Shown here: in pieces, positions 26,303 to 34,439 of the stretch
Position numbering within the stretch: position 1 is the first letter of the stretch
Layout: the number at the start of each line of letters is the position of its first letter
From: CAXBNB01 sp965267535
GTDB lineage: Bacteria > Bacteroidota > Bacteroidia > Cytophagales > Cyclobacteriaceae
Direction: 5' to 3'
Length of the DNA stretch: 64,000 nucleotides
Assembly: GCA_965267535.1 (NCBI GenBank)
Contig: OZ254082.1
Location: 1,860,001-1,924,000, forward strand
The notes under the pieces: model-generated
Told to the model about the DNA's origin: nothing
What the model saw: the letters and a program-made list of their open reading frames with translations, nothing else
Database searches by the model: none
Position numbers and translations under genes: made by a program

Positions 26303-26743
26303 ATGGCAGCAGTAAGCACGTATCTCAATTTTTCTCGCAACACAGAGGAAGCTTTTCAATTTTACAAAACAGTATTCGGAGGAGATTTTTTCGGAGATGG
26401 CCCCATGCGGTTTGGCGATGTGCCCCCTCAGGAAGGCATGCCTCCTCTGGCGGAGGAAGATAAAAACCTGATCATGCATGTGGAATTAAGGATATTGGGC
26501 ACACATTCTCTTATGGGATCAGATACGCCAGAGTCTATGGGGTTTCAGGTCAACTTTGGTAATAATGCCCACATTAATCTGCAGCCCGATACGCGGGAAG
26601 AGACGCAGCGATTGTTTAGAGGATTGTCAGAAGGGGGGCAGGTCACCATGGAGTTGCAGGATATGTTTTGGGGCGATTATTTTGGCAGCTGTACGGATAA
26701 GTTTGGCGTACAGTGGATGTTTAATTGCAGTGAGAAAAAATAA
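26303..26743 (+). CDS. VOC (glyoxalase-like, PhnB-type) protein
   Basis: 146-residue protein of the vicinal-oxygen-chelate fold, PhnB/YjdN-like. It begins AVSTYLNFSRNTEEAFQFYKTVFGG, typical of this branch, continues with LIMHVELRILGTHSLMGSD and ends WGDYFGSCTDKFGVQWMFN. The beta-alpha-beta-beta-beta repeats can be followed. Enzymatic activity is unknown for most members. It heads a probable three-gene unit with the DoxX-like and SnoaL-like genes, divergent from the GlxA-type regulator. Confidence 0.87.
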   Translation: MAAVSTYLNFSRNTEEAFQFYKTVFGGDFFGDGPMRFGDVPPQEGMPPLAEEDKNLIMHVELRILGTHSLMGSDTPESMGFQVNFGNNAHINLQPDTREETQRLFRGLSEGGQVTMELQDMFWGDYFGSCTDKFGVQWMFNCSEKK

Positions 26744-26778
26744 CCTTTAAGTCACCAATTGTTTCTTTTTTTTAATCA

Positions 26779-27150
26779 ATGATCATGAGAAAACATAAAA
26801 CTATTTTTTGGATTACTACGGTTATTCTTTTCCTGATGGAAGGAGTAATGCCTGCACTTACCTCTCAGACCGAATTGGCCCGGGAGGGTATTCGACACCT
26901 GGGATATCCGCCTTATTTTGGCATTGCCTTAGTGGTGTTCAAGGTGACGGGAGCTCTGGTGTTAATCATACCTCAGGTATCTGCCAGAATCAAGGAGTGG
27001 GCGTATGCAGGGTTTGCGTTCAATTTTGCGTTTGCTGCCATCAGTCACCTGGCTGTCGATGGGTTTGGCTTTGAAGTGATTCTGCCGCTGGTTTTTCTGG
27101 GTATACTGGTAGGGTCCTATGTCTCTTACCATCAACTCAAAATCAGCTAG
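26779..27150 (+). CDS. DoxX-like small membrane protein
   Basis: 123-residue integral membrane protein with four predicted helices (ITTVILFLMEGVMPAL; YFGIALVVFKVTGALVLIIP; AYAGFAFNFAFAAISHL; ILPLVFLGILVGSYVSY). The order and the HLGYPPYF segment match the DoxX-like family. No activity can be assigned. It follows the VOC gene by 35 bp. ATG codons at 26779 and 26785 are both possible starts. Confidence 0.8.
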   Translation: MIMRKHKTIFWITTVILFLMEGVMPALTSQTELAREGIRHLGYPPYFGIALVVFKVTGALVLIIPQVSARIKEWAYAGFAFNFAFAAISHLAVDGFGFEVILPLVFLGILVGSYVSYHQLKIS

Positions 27151-27212
27151 CATAAGTTCGGTTGACAAGAAATAGAGGATGATAATCCTTAGCTTGTTTT
27201 TGAACATATGGT

Positions 27213-27608
27213 ATGACTAAAGAGAAAGATATGACACAGATTGTAACTCTTCCTGATGTAAAAAATGCTCCTAAAAAAGAGTTTTTGAGGGATTTTAATA
27301 TAGCTTTTGCCTGTGGCAATGCTGCCTTTTTGGTAGATCATGTGAGTGAGGATATTGTCTGGCAAATGCACGGAGACAAAACCATAGAAGGGAAAGAGGC
27401 TTTTGCCAAAGCGGTAGATGAGATGAAAGCGTATGTTGCCGAAAGTCTTATTATCCGGACTCTCCTTACACACGGAAAAGATGCGGCCGTAAATGGTGAG
27501 ATCTGTGTAAATGGTGTTGTTTATGTTTTTTGCGATGTATACCAGTTTGTCAGTGCAGGCAGTCAAATCCTGAAAAGGATAGACTCCTATGTAATCGAAG
27601 GCCGGTGA
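27213..27608 (+). CDS. SnoaL-like (NTF2-fold) protein
   Basis: 131-residue single-domain protein of the SnoaL/NTF2 fold: an N-terminal helix pair (FLRDFNIAFACGNAAFLVDHV), then SEDIVWQMHGDKTIEGKEAFAKAV and a curved sheet ending VYQFVSAGSQILKRIDSYVIE. No catalytic residues can be assigned with confidence. It follows the DoxX-like gene by 62 bp. Translation may begin at 27213 or at the in-frame ATG 27231. Confidence 0.78.
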   Translation: MTKEKDMTQIVTLPDVKNAPKKEFLRDFNIAFACGNAAFLVDHVSEDIVWQMHGDKTIEGKEAFAKAVDEMKAYVAESLIIRTLLTHGKDAAVNGEICVNGVVYVFCDVYQFVSAGSQILKRIDSYVIEGR

Positions 27609-27688
27609 TGAGCTTCAAAGCCTAAAGGTCACTTTTGAAATGAAGCAGGATTGCTCCATTTCAAAAGATAACCTTGGTACTTCACATC

Positions 27689-28753
27689 TTAGTATTTGTA
27701 CTTTTTGCGTAGCGATTGTGCCGCTTTCACCATTTTTCCAAATTGTTTTCCCTGCTTCTTTTTTTCATGCTGAAGTAAATTGAACCGCTGCTGCTCACGC
27801 GATAGTTTTCGGTAACTCTCGTATGCAGCAGGCTCCAGTTGGCCGCTTTCCAGTGCATGCAGTACTCCGCAATTGGTCTCAGTGGTATGCGTACAATTGC
27901 TGTAGTGGCACAGGTGTTCATACCGGGCTATTGCGGGAAACTGCTCACTAAAGCTGTCTGCTGTAGTGTCTGTAAGGCCAAACTCCCTCATTCCCGGAGT
28001 ATCGATCACCATACCTCCCTGATCGAGTACAACCAGATCGCGGGTAGTGGTGGTGTGCTTTCCTTTTTGAGTTGTGGCGCTAATGGTGTCGGTAGCTCGT
28101 TGTTGATTTACCGACAGGGCATTGGTTAGCGAACTTTTACCTACACCAGACGACCCCAGCAATACAGCTGTAGTGCCAGGCAGAAAAACCTCAGTTGCTA
28201 ATAAATTTATCCCTTCTCCGGTGGTTGTACTACACCAGTAGGGAGTGATAGATCGTTGCAGAGTGGCTATCTGTTTTTCGTAGAAGCTACGGTCGGTTGT
28301 CAGGTCACATTTGTTGAGTACAATTGTGGGATGCACATTACAGGCTATGGCTTGCACAAGGTAGCGCTCCAGTCGGTTGATGTTAAAATCCTGATCCACG
28401 CTCTGTACGATTACCGCTTTGTCTATGTTTACGGCCATTACTTGCCTTTGCGATTCTTTGCCTGCAGTTTTTCGTTCTATGGAGTTGTAGCGAGGCAACA
28501 CTTCGCTAATAAAAATGCTGGCAGTATCGATGGCCATATATTTGACCCAATCGCCTACTTTGGGCAATTCTTCCGGACTGCTTGTGGTAATGATTTTGCT
28601 TAGCAATTCTGCTTTGCAGGTACCCTTGTGAGTGGCCAGTAGATACCTATGGCCATGTATGCCGATTACCCTCGCGGTATCATCGGGCTGGCAAGCGTGT
28701 GGTTTTAGTTTATGATGGTATTGTTTCCATCCGTATGGATATAATTCATTCAT
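27689..28753 (-). CDS. rsgA: Ribosome small-subunit biogenesis GTPase RsgA
   Basis: Circularly permuted GTPase that checks late 30S maturation. The motif order G4-G1-G3 is visible: VLNKCDLT, then LLGSSGVGKSSLTNAL, then VIDTPGMREFGL. An OB-fold precedes them (ARVIGIHGHRYLLATHKG), and a C-terminal zinc knuckle follows with CHYSNCTHTTETNCGV. At 354 residues it is normal length. Its C terminus is Lys-rich. It converges on the SnoaL-like gene and seems monocistronic. Confidence 0.95.
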   Translation of the reverse strand: MNELYPYGWKQYHHKLKPHACQPDDTARVIGIHGHRYLLATHKGTCKAELLSKIITTSSPEELPKVGDWVKYMAIDTASIFISEVLPRYNSIERKTAGKESQRQVMAVNIDKAVIVQSVDQDFNINRLERYLVQAIACNVHPTIVLNKCDLTTDRSFYEKQIATLQRSITPYWCSTTTGEGINLLATEVFLPGTTAVLLGSSGVGKSSLTNALSVNQQRATDTISATTQKGKHTTTTRDLVVLDQGGMVIDTPGMREFGLTDTTADSFSEQFPAIARYEHLCHYSNCTHTTETNCGVLHALESGQLEPAAYESYRKLSREQQRFNLLQHEKKKQGKQFGKMVKAAQSLRKKYKY

Positions 28754-29050
28754 TGCTGAAAAAAGCTTGATTGAGGTGCATAGAACAGCACCTGATGTTT
28801 TAAAAAAATCAGTTAGGAAAGAAAACTATGCAGGCAGGGTGCCGCATAGCGCATTATACCGATGGAGTAGCAATGAATGTCATAAGCGACAAAAGTATGG
28901 AAATGGAGGGTAGTATCAAAATACTCCCCATGAGTAATGTTCTCAGGTTATCCTTTTTGGAAAAGGAAAAGACCGGGGTGGGGTAGGATGAAACGAAAAG
29001 AGACTGTCTCAAAAAGGCAGTCTCTTTTGTGTGTTTAGTATAAGGAAGTG
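28754..29050. other. Gap upstream of rsgA with the DUF2911-gene terminator
   Basis: 297 bp between rsgA and the DUF2911 gene. The right end holds the hairpin at 28996-29028. The rest shows only a small imperfect stem just upstream of rsgA and no coding frame with domain similarity. Confidence 0.5.
28996..29028 (-). terminator. Hairpin terminator downstream of the DUF2911 gene
   Basis: An 11-bp perfect stem (28996-29006 with 29018-29028) with an A/T-rich border on both sides, 22 bp beyond the stop of the DUF2911 gene. It probably also blocks read-through the other way. Confidence 0.75.
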
Positions 29051-29605
29051 TTAGTTCAACGATACAGCAACGGGAATATTTACAGATGTGTTTTCCCATG
29101 CAAGCTGGATATCAGCAGACTTGCTGTCAGTGCTAATGTTGGCAATGTTGATGGTAAGCGCATCTACAGTGTCTTTTAGCTTGTCAGGCGATACGCTTAG
29201 TTTCAGTGCAGTGTTGCCGTCATTTACTTTGCTCATGTTTCCACCTATGGTAGTGTCTGAGCAGAAGATTACATCCCAGCTGTCTTTTCCGGGAGTAGTC
29301 ACCAGTTGGTATTCTCCGGCTTTCAGGCTTTTGCCACCTATGGTTACATCATCGCTGAAGGTTACTTTAGTGCCGCCGTTGGCACCTGTTCTCCAGGTTT
29401 TGCCGAATGGTACCAGGTAGCTGTCTCCATTGCCAAAAATTTTTCTTCCTTTCATCTGAGGTCTGAAATAGCTGATGGAAATGTTGGTAAACCCTACGGT
29501 AGTAGATACGGAAGCAGCAGGGCTAGCCATAGGCTTTTTGTTTTGGGCAGTTGCGCTTACGGTAAGCAGCAGCAGGGCTGCCAGTGTCATGTGAATAAAT
29601 TTCAT
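29051..29605 (-). CDS. DUF2911 exported protein
   Basis: 184-residue exported protein of a Bacteroidota-enriched family. Signal peptide MKFIHMTLAALLLLTVSATAQ, then the DUF2911 core: ISISYFRPQMKGRKIFG, LVPFGKTWRTGANGGTKVTFSDDV, LKAGEYQLVTTPGKDSWDVIF and the C-terminal beta-rich half ending LAWENTSVNIPVAV. Nearly all family members keep the GKTWRTGAN block. Function unknown. Confidence 0.88.
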   Translation of the reverse strand: MKFIHMTLAALLLLTVSATAQNKKPMASPAASVSTTVGFTNISISYFRPQMKGRKIFGNGDSYLVPFGKTWRTGANGGTKVTFSDDVTIGGKSLKAGEYQLVTTPGKDSWDVIFCSDTTIGGNMSKVNDGNTALKLSVSPDKLKDTVDALTINIANISTDSKSADIQLAWENTSVNIPVAVSLN

Positions 29606-29711
29606 AATTACGGTTTGTTTAAAAAATATGTGATTTTACTGTTTAATGCATCTGATGTATAAAGTTGTTTTATTTTCATCAAAAATAAAACAACCCGCCT
29701 GGTGTTTGATC

Positions 29712-31373
29712 TCAGGGACTTTCAACCAGTGGCAGGTCGAGTGTAAATCGCTTGTAACTTTTTTCTATTTCCACATCTTCGATCAGCAGAGCAGCAGGCA
29801 CTACATACGAGGTGGCTGTGCCGGTTTTTCCTCCCGGAAAATTGTACGCTTTGCGTTCTGTGGATACGGCCTTGAGCTTTTTTAGCGATTTTACGTCAAA
29901 GTCATTTAATCGGGCTGAAGTGAGAAACTCTTCCGATCCGTCAGTGAGGTTTACCTTGTATACATTGCAGCTCTGAGACCTGCCCTGATCTATCGCTTTC
30001 ACTATCAGTGCATAGTCGAGTTCTTCCTCGCGAGCCAAGTGTATCAGCTTGTCTTTCATTTCCTGCCTGTCGTTCATGGTAGAGGTGCCCCACACCGACA
30101 CCACTCCGGGATTGGATGTAGTACCGGTGGCTTTCTGAAAATCTTTGGCTATCGTTCGGGTAGTCATCACACCGGTAAGCACACCGTTTTTTAGCAGCAT
30201 CAGTGTGTCGGCGGGTTTTACCCCCTCATCGTCTACTACATAGCTGCCGAGCAACTTAGTGTCTTCAAACTCCTTTGCACCGGGAGTAATGGCCATGTTG
30301 AGTAGGTCTGATGTGATTTTCTCACCTATTTTATCGTCGAAAGGATCGGCAGTAAAGCGGATACCAAAACCGTTGGTGCTTTTCTCGATATCGGATGCGG
30401 TAAATTTGTTGATCACATTGGCAGCAAAAAGTGTAGGTACGGCATCATCCAAAAAGAGCACGGGACCGTCGTAGCTGTCGTCGAATGCCGGAGAGGAAAG
30501 GGTGGCTTCCATTTCTTCCAGCATGGTATTTACTTCCTGAGCTACTTCTTCGTGTGGAGGAAGGCCTGCGGGAGTATCCGCCATAAAGTATAGTTGCTTG
30601 AAAACCGGCGCTCCTTCAGGCGATAGTTTTGCGGCGGATATCTGCATCATGGCTATGTTGTTGTAGGTTTTGATTACTGTGCCTTCACTGGTCACATGCC
30701 TGTGGGTGGTGTGGTAGTTGACCAGCGTAGTGGAAGAATTGTGTAGCGAGGGCTGATCGAGCATGAGGGCAGAGGTGGCTTTTGCCCGTTTAGCCATATA
30801 TTCTTGGTCTATGGTTATATTGGGTTTGGGTTGCTCCAGTTTTACCACCGGTACGGGTTGAAAGGTTCGGTGGGGTATTTCTTCGAGGGGCTTGCCTTCT
30901 GAGGCTACATGCTTTTGGTGTTCGGCAAAAATACGGGTAGCAGATTTGTATATTTGATCGGTAGATATCCATAGTGAGCGCCGTATGCCGTTGTAGTCGT
31001 TTTCGATTGGAATCTGCCAGCTGTTGAAGCCTGTAGCAGGCGGGTTAATTTCCGAATCGAGGCTTTCGTCGTTGAATTCATAGTCGCCGGCCATCACGCG
31101 TACATACTTGCTGCGCATGGGTATGGAAGACGCATTGATCACAGCACCCAGAGAAGCCGATACGCTCGTCTGTACTATGTCGTCTATACCGTAAGCTACA
31201 TAAAAGGGCGTGTCGTATTCTTTGTATTTGAGCTCACTCATATTGCGTGCCAGCTCGTCTTTCATGGCCAGCATTACCGAGTCGGTTTGCGCAGTGGCCG
31301 ATTGTGTATGTATAAAGCCTGCGAGCCATAAGGCAGCAGCGGTTCTTAGCAGTTGTTTGTTTCTTTTTTTCAT
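29712..31373 (-). CDS. Exported TldE/PmbA-like protein lacking the HExxxH site
   Basis: Second, non-catalytic half of a TldD/TldE-type peptidase pair, 553 residues. A signal peptide (MKKRNKQLLRTAAALWLAG...SATAQ) makes it extracytoplasmic, unlike E. coli TldE. The fold can be followed: SLGAVINASS near the N terminus, EGTVIKTYNNIAM, then the C-terminal domain DDEGVKPADTLMLLKNGVLTGVM. At the place where TldD has HExxxH this protein reads LFLDDAVPTLFAANVI, with no His. It starts 12 bp after the TldD-like stop, so the two are co-expressed and probably form the heterodimer. Confidence 0.85.
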   Translation of the reverse strand: MKKRNKQLLRTAAALWLAGFIHTQSATAQTDSVMLAMKDELARNMSELKYKEYDTPFYVAYGIDDIVQTSVSASLGAVINASSIPMRSKYVRVMAGDYEFNDESLDSEINPPATGFNSWQIPIENDYNGIRRSLWISTDQIYKSATRIFAEHQKHVASEGKPLEEIPHRTFQPVPVVKLEQPKPNITIDQEYMAKRAKATSALMLDQPSLHNSSTTLVNYHTTHRHVTSEGTVIKTYNNIAMMQISAAKLSPEGAPVFKQLYFMADTPAGLPPHEEVAQEVNTMLEEMEATLSSPAFDDSYDGPVLFLDDAVPTLFAANVINKFTASDIEKSTNGFGIRFTADPFDDKIGEKITSDLLNMAITPGAKEFEDTKLLGSYVVDDEGVKPADTLMLLKNGVLTGVMTTRTIAKDFQKATGTTSNPGVVSVWGTSTMNDRQEMKDKLIHLAREEELDYALIVKAIDQGRSQSCNVYKVNLTDGSEEFLTSARLNDFDVKSLKKLKAVSTERKAYNFPGGKTGTATSYVVPAALLIEDVEIEKSYKRFTLDLPLVESP

Positions 31374-31385
31374 GGCTGGTAGGGT

Positions 31386-33059
31386 TTATTGTTTAGCAGG
31401 AGCGGGTAGTATGGGAGGTTCTACCGAGGTAGCCGAAGGTTTCTTCTGTGTTTCTATCCGTTTTACAAAAAGAGACGGAGCGGTAGCGCTTACCGGTACA
31501 CCGCCAGATTCTGCTCCGCAGATTCCTGTAAACGTTTCTTTTCTGTCGCCTGCGGCGGTTATTTCAGCAAACATGGTTAGCGGTGTGCCAATCAGGTCTA
31601 CGCCTCTTACCAGTTCGTCGGGGCGCTTGTCTACATATATGCGATACACCAATGTAGGCATAATGTTGAACGAGTTGGTATTGTAGCGGTCTGTTCGGGT
31701 AAAGCCCCCCGTAACGTCTACAAAGTAGTAGCCATATTCTTTTCCCTGTGCTTTACACTCGTCGATAAGCATCTTTCGCAGTTTCTTTTCCGAAAGTGGC
31801 TCCAGCGATTCTATGATCAGGTTGGACTGTCGGGCAACAGGGTTTAAACCTGCCTGACATCTGCCGTGTCCGTTGCTGTTGGTGAAGTTTTCCAGTGGGC
31901 TTCTCGACATCAGAAAAGATTTGAGTACGCCGTTTTCCACTACCTGTACTTTTTGTCCTTCTATCCCTTCATCGTCGTATTTGTAGTGCCCGATCAGGTC
32001 CTGTCCTTTGTATTGTGTGAGCGAAGGGTCGGAGTAGATGTTGATGGTGTGAGGCAATACTTTTTCGTTTATTTTTTCTTTGAAAGTTTGCCCGTCGCTT
32101 TCCTTTTTCAGGCGGTGGCCTTCTATCCGGTGACCAAATATCTCATGGAAAAATACACCGGCTACTCTGGGGTGGAGGAGTGCCGGACCGGTGTAGGGTT
32201 CTGCCAGTGGAGTGTCTTTTAGCTTGTCGAGTGTAGCTATCATTTGCTCTATGGCTTCTTTGAGTTGCTGTTCTTTGGGTAGTGCATTGGGTTTGAAAGC
32301 GAAGAAGGATTTGTAAAGGGGGATTACATCCCCGTCGGTGCTTCTCACTTTAGCATCGATGCTCAGGTTGGCATACGTCATGTTTTGTGCTATGTATGCC
32401 CCTTCAGAGGATACAAAATATTTTCTCTCTACCGTGTAGTTAAAATTGATATCGCCCGATATGATGTCGGGGTGAGTGGTAAACATTGCTGAGAGTTTTT
32501 TTAGTTTGTTTTCCCAGGCTTTGGTGTTGGATAGGGTAGTGTTGCTAAGTGGTGGCTCTACGGATTGCACTGGTTCTTCGCGTGAAAAGTCCGGTATTTC
32601 GGATTCGGAATCTTCCTGTGTCATTACTTTTTTGTACTGTTTGGAAGCGTTTAGGTAGGCTGCATGAGTAATTTGCCAGAGTGCTTTTTGTATAGCTTCT
32701 TTGGAGTTGGTCAGGGCAATGGGAGAGCTGCTGGCATTGAACCCTCCTCCAAAAGGGTTTCCCTTCACCTCGTGAGTGTTGTCTTTGTAGTAGTCGCCCA
32801 GTCGCACATTGGCCTTGGCTAGTCGGTTGGTATTGCTGTTGGAGTTGATCAGGCTACCCATATTGGTGTGGATCACTGAAGTTGTAATTTCGTTCACACC
32901 ATAGTCCATGTAGTAAGCGGGTATATCGGCTTTGGAAAGTACCTCAAATTCCCTGTTTAATTCTTCCTGCATGATGTCCAGCAGCGGGTCTTGCTGGGCT
33001 ATAAGCACAAAATGCTGAAGCGATAATAATGTGAATAGAATACCTGATAATTTTATCAT
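31386..33059 (-). CDS. Exported TldD-like metallopeptidase
   Basis: Catalytic partner of the gene at 29712, 557 residues. The active site FFHEIFGHRIEGHRLKKES gives the TldD zinc motif HExxxH (His 305, Glu 306, His 310), with the downstream YDDEGIEGQKVQVVENGVL and GRCQAGLNPVARQSN blocks of the family. A signal peptide (MIKLSGILFTLLSLQHFVLIAQ) places it outside the cytoplasm. E. coli TldD/E digest unfolded peptides and mature microcin B17; no peptide-modification genes occur here, so general peptide degradation in the periplasm is the safer guess. Confidence 0.9.
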   Translation of the reverse strand: MIKLSGILFTLLSLQHFVLIAQQDPLLDIMQEELNREFEVLSKADIPAYYMDYGVNEITTSVIHTNMGSLINSNSNTNRLAKANVRLGDYYKDNTHEVKGNPFGGGFNASSSPIALTNSKEAIQKALWQITHAAYLNASKQYKKVMTQEDSESEIPDFSREEPVQSVEPPLSNTTLSNTKAWENKLKKLSAMFTTHPDIISGDINFNYTVERKYFVSSEGAYIAQNMTYANLSIDAKVRSTDGDVIPLYKSFFAFKPNALPKEQQLKEAIEQMIATLDKLKDTPLAEPYTGPALLHPRVAGVFFHEIFGHRIEGHRLKKESDGQTFKEKINEKVLPHTINIYSDPSLTQYKGQDLIGHYKYDDEGIEGQKVQVVENGVLKSFLMSRSPLENFTNSNGHGRCQAGLNPVARQSNLIIESLEPLSEKKLRKMLIDECKAQGKEYGYYFVDVTGGFTRTDRYNTNSFNIMPTLVYRIYVDKRPDELVRGVDLIGTPLTMFAEITAAGDRKETFTGICGAESGGVPVSATAPSLFVKRIETQKKPSATSVEPPILPAPAKQ

Positions 33060-33191
33060 GTGCTTTATGCTGTATGGTGGTAGAAAAAGAGACGAAATTA
33101 AACCTTTGATGTTATCCGTTCAACATATTAGTGTACTATATTTTACACGAGTGGATGTATAGGGTGGATGGTCAGTAAACCGGATGACTTC

Positions 33192-33365
33192 TTATCTCAA
33201 TCCCGGCTTTTTTATCTTTCTGAGGTTTTCTTCGGCTATTTTCAATCGGTATAGTTCGTGCAGCCGGATAGCATCGCGCACTACCTCGCTTGCATTTTGA
33301 AAGTCGCCCGACTGTATCTGTGAAGCGATGTACCGTTCTTGCTTGTCTGTGAAGCTAATGTTCAT
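33192..33365 (-). CDS. Short ParD-like antitoxin, orphan
   Basis: 57-residue protein with the ribbon-helix-helix N terminus of ParD/CopG antitoxins: MNISFTDKQERYIASQIQSG, then NASEVVRDAIRLHELY, and a basic C-terminal helix ending IKKPGLR. Family members are usually near 80 residues and their C-terminal tail wraps the toxin; here that tail is short. No ParE/RelE-like toxin gene lies on either side: 132 bp separate it from the TldD-like gene downstream and a MITE lies upstream. It may be a relic of a toxin-antitoxin pair or a stand-alone regulator. Confidence 0.75.
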   Translation of the reverse strand: MNISFTDKQERYIASQIQSGDFQNASEVVRDAIRLHELYRLKIAEENLRKIKKPGLR

Positions 33366-33471
33366 GATATTTTACGTTTGTCTATATGTGTTAAATATAG
33401 CTATAAAAATAAGCTTTACGTCTTGTACGACAAAAAGTATGCCGTCTAAGTTTTGTCACAATACTATGTAA

Positions 33472-33612
33472 TTAGTCCTGCTTTGTCAAGTTGAGCTAAG
33501 CGGGGCGATACCTGGCGGGTTTCTATCTCTTCAAATGGCGTAAATTAGGCTTTTAGGGTCATTAAACCTGTCAGGTTTTACGCTGTTCCCTAATATGACA
33601 AAGTAGGATTAG
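33472..33612 (-). mobile_element. 133-bp MITE, copy 1, with TTAG target duplication
   Basis: Element 33476-33608, flanked by the direct repeat TTAG (33472-33475 and 33609-33612). Ends: TCCTGCTTTGTCA and TGACAAAGTAGGA, a 13-bp terminal inverted repeat with one mismatch. Its reverse complement aligns over its whole length with the element at 61297 (about 15-17 differences by eye). Inside is the hairpin AAACCTGTCAGGTTT at 33564-33578. No coding capacity. It sits between the orphan antitoxin gene and the promoter at 33613. Confidence 0.85.
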
Positions 33613-33642
33613 TTGGTTCTTGTTGTTGAATACCTAAATTTG
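33613..33642 (+). promoter_or_regulatory. Promoter abutting the MITE
   Basis: TTG at 33613-33615, 19 bp, TAAATTTG at 33635-33642: a very good Bacteroidota promoter. The -33 element begins right after the target duplication of the MITE, and the -7 element ends 5 bp before the ATG at 33648, so the message should be leaderless or nearly so. Confidence 0.65.
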
Positions 33643-33647
33643 AAGGT

Positions 33648-34253
33648 ATGAATACATCGCGTGGAAATAATCAGGATTCGGCCTATGTGCCACTACCTAA
33701 ATTGTTTTATTCTGACCTGACAGGAGCACCCCTCGAAAAATGCATTTCCTGTGAATGTAAGTTACTGGAAGGAGATGTGCCCTACATGGTGGAGAAAGCG
33801 TTGAAGCCTTATCAGGGATATCGGTCATATTCTACTTTGTTTGAGTATGCTATGTGCATGGACTGTGTTCATCAGATGCGATCTGTTATTTCCCGGGAGT
33901 CTGCCGAAAAGATAACGGCTTACTTTTCCCAAAACGTGGATTTTGGCTACCGCCAAAAAATACTTCAGGCTGCTAAGGGCGATGTGCCTTTGGACTACTG
34001 GGTTGACCGCTGCATGGTAAAAGGCACAGGCATACAACACCTGAGCGAGTGTCAGGTGTATGCGCAGTGTATCGGCGATCAATTGATACTGGGGGAGGCA
34101 CCCTATATGGTAAGCGGTCAGGCACTCGATGAGGTGGTGGAATTGCTGTCTCCACAGACCCGTGATGAACTGGACCGGTTTAAGGATACTGTGGTAGATG
34201 GCCCTTCAGAGTTTCAGGATTTGCTTCAGTCAGGTCCCAAGGTTTTTCTTTAA
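33648..34253 (+). CDS. Cys-rich protein of unknown function
   Basis: 201-residue soluble protein without signal peptide or membrane segment. Two Cys pairs, LEKCISCECKLLEG and AMCMDCVHQM, about 35 residues apart, suggest one zinc site. Further Cys occur in DRCMVKG and LSECQVYAQCIGDQLILGEAPYMV. Two short stretches look related (LLEGDVPYMVEKAL and ILGEAPYMVSGQAL), hinting at an internal duplication. I do not recognise the family. It stands alone, behind a promoter that touches the MITE. Confidence 0.7.
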   Translation: MNTSRGNNQDSAYVPLPKLFYSDLTGAPLEKCISCECKLLEGDVPYMVEKALKPYQGYRSYSTLFEYAMCMDCVHQMRSVISRESAEKITAYFSQNVDFGYRQKILQAAKGDVPLDYWVDRCMVKGTGIQHLSECQVYAQCIGDQLILGEAPYMVSGQALDEVVELLSPQTRDELDRFKDTVVDGPSEFQDLLQSGPKVFL

Positions 34254-34439
34254 CCTTTAAATAGGGTAGAGTGCCCTTCACTCACCCGCTGTGTAGATCA
34301 CAAACGTGACAGTTTTCTGAATTTTAGCCTCATAGATTTTGTCTATATTGAATGTTTAATATTCTTTAAATCAATTTATTATAGTTTTCTTGTAAAAGTT
34401 TGACTTTAATTATTTTACACCTGCGTTGTTTTATTCTTT

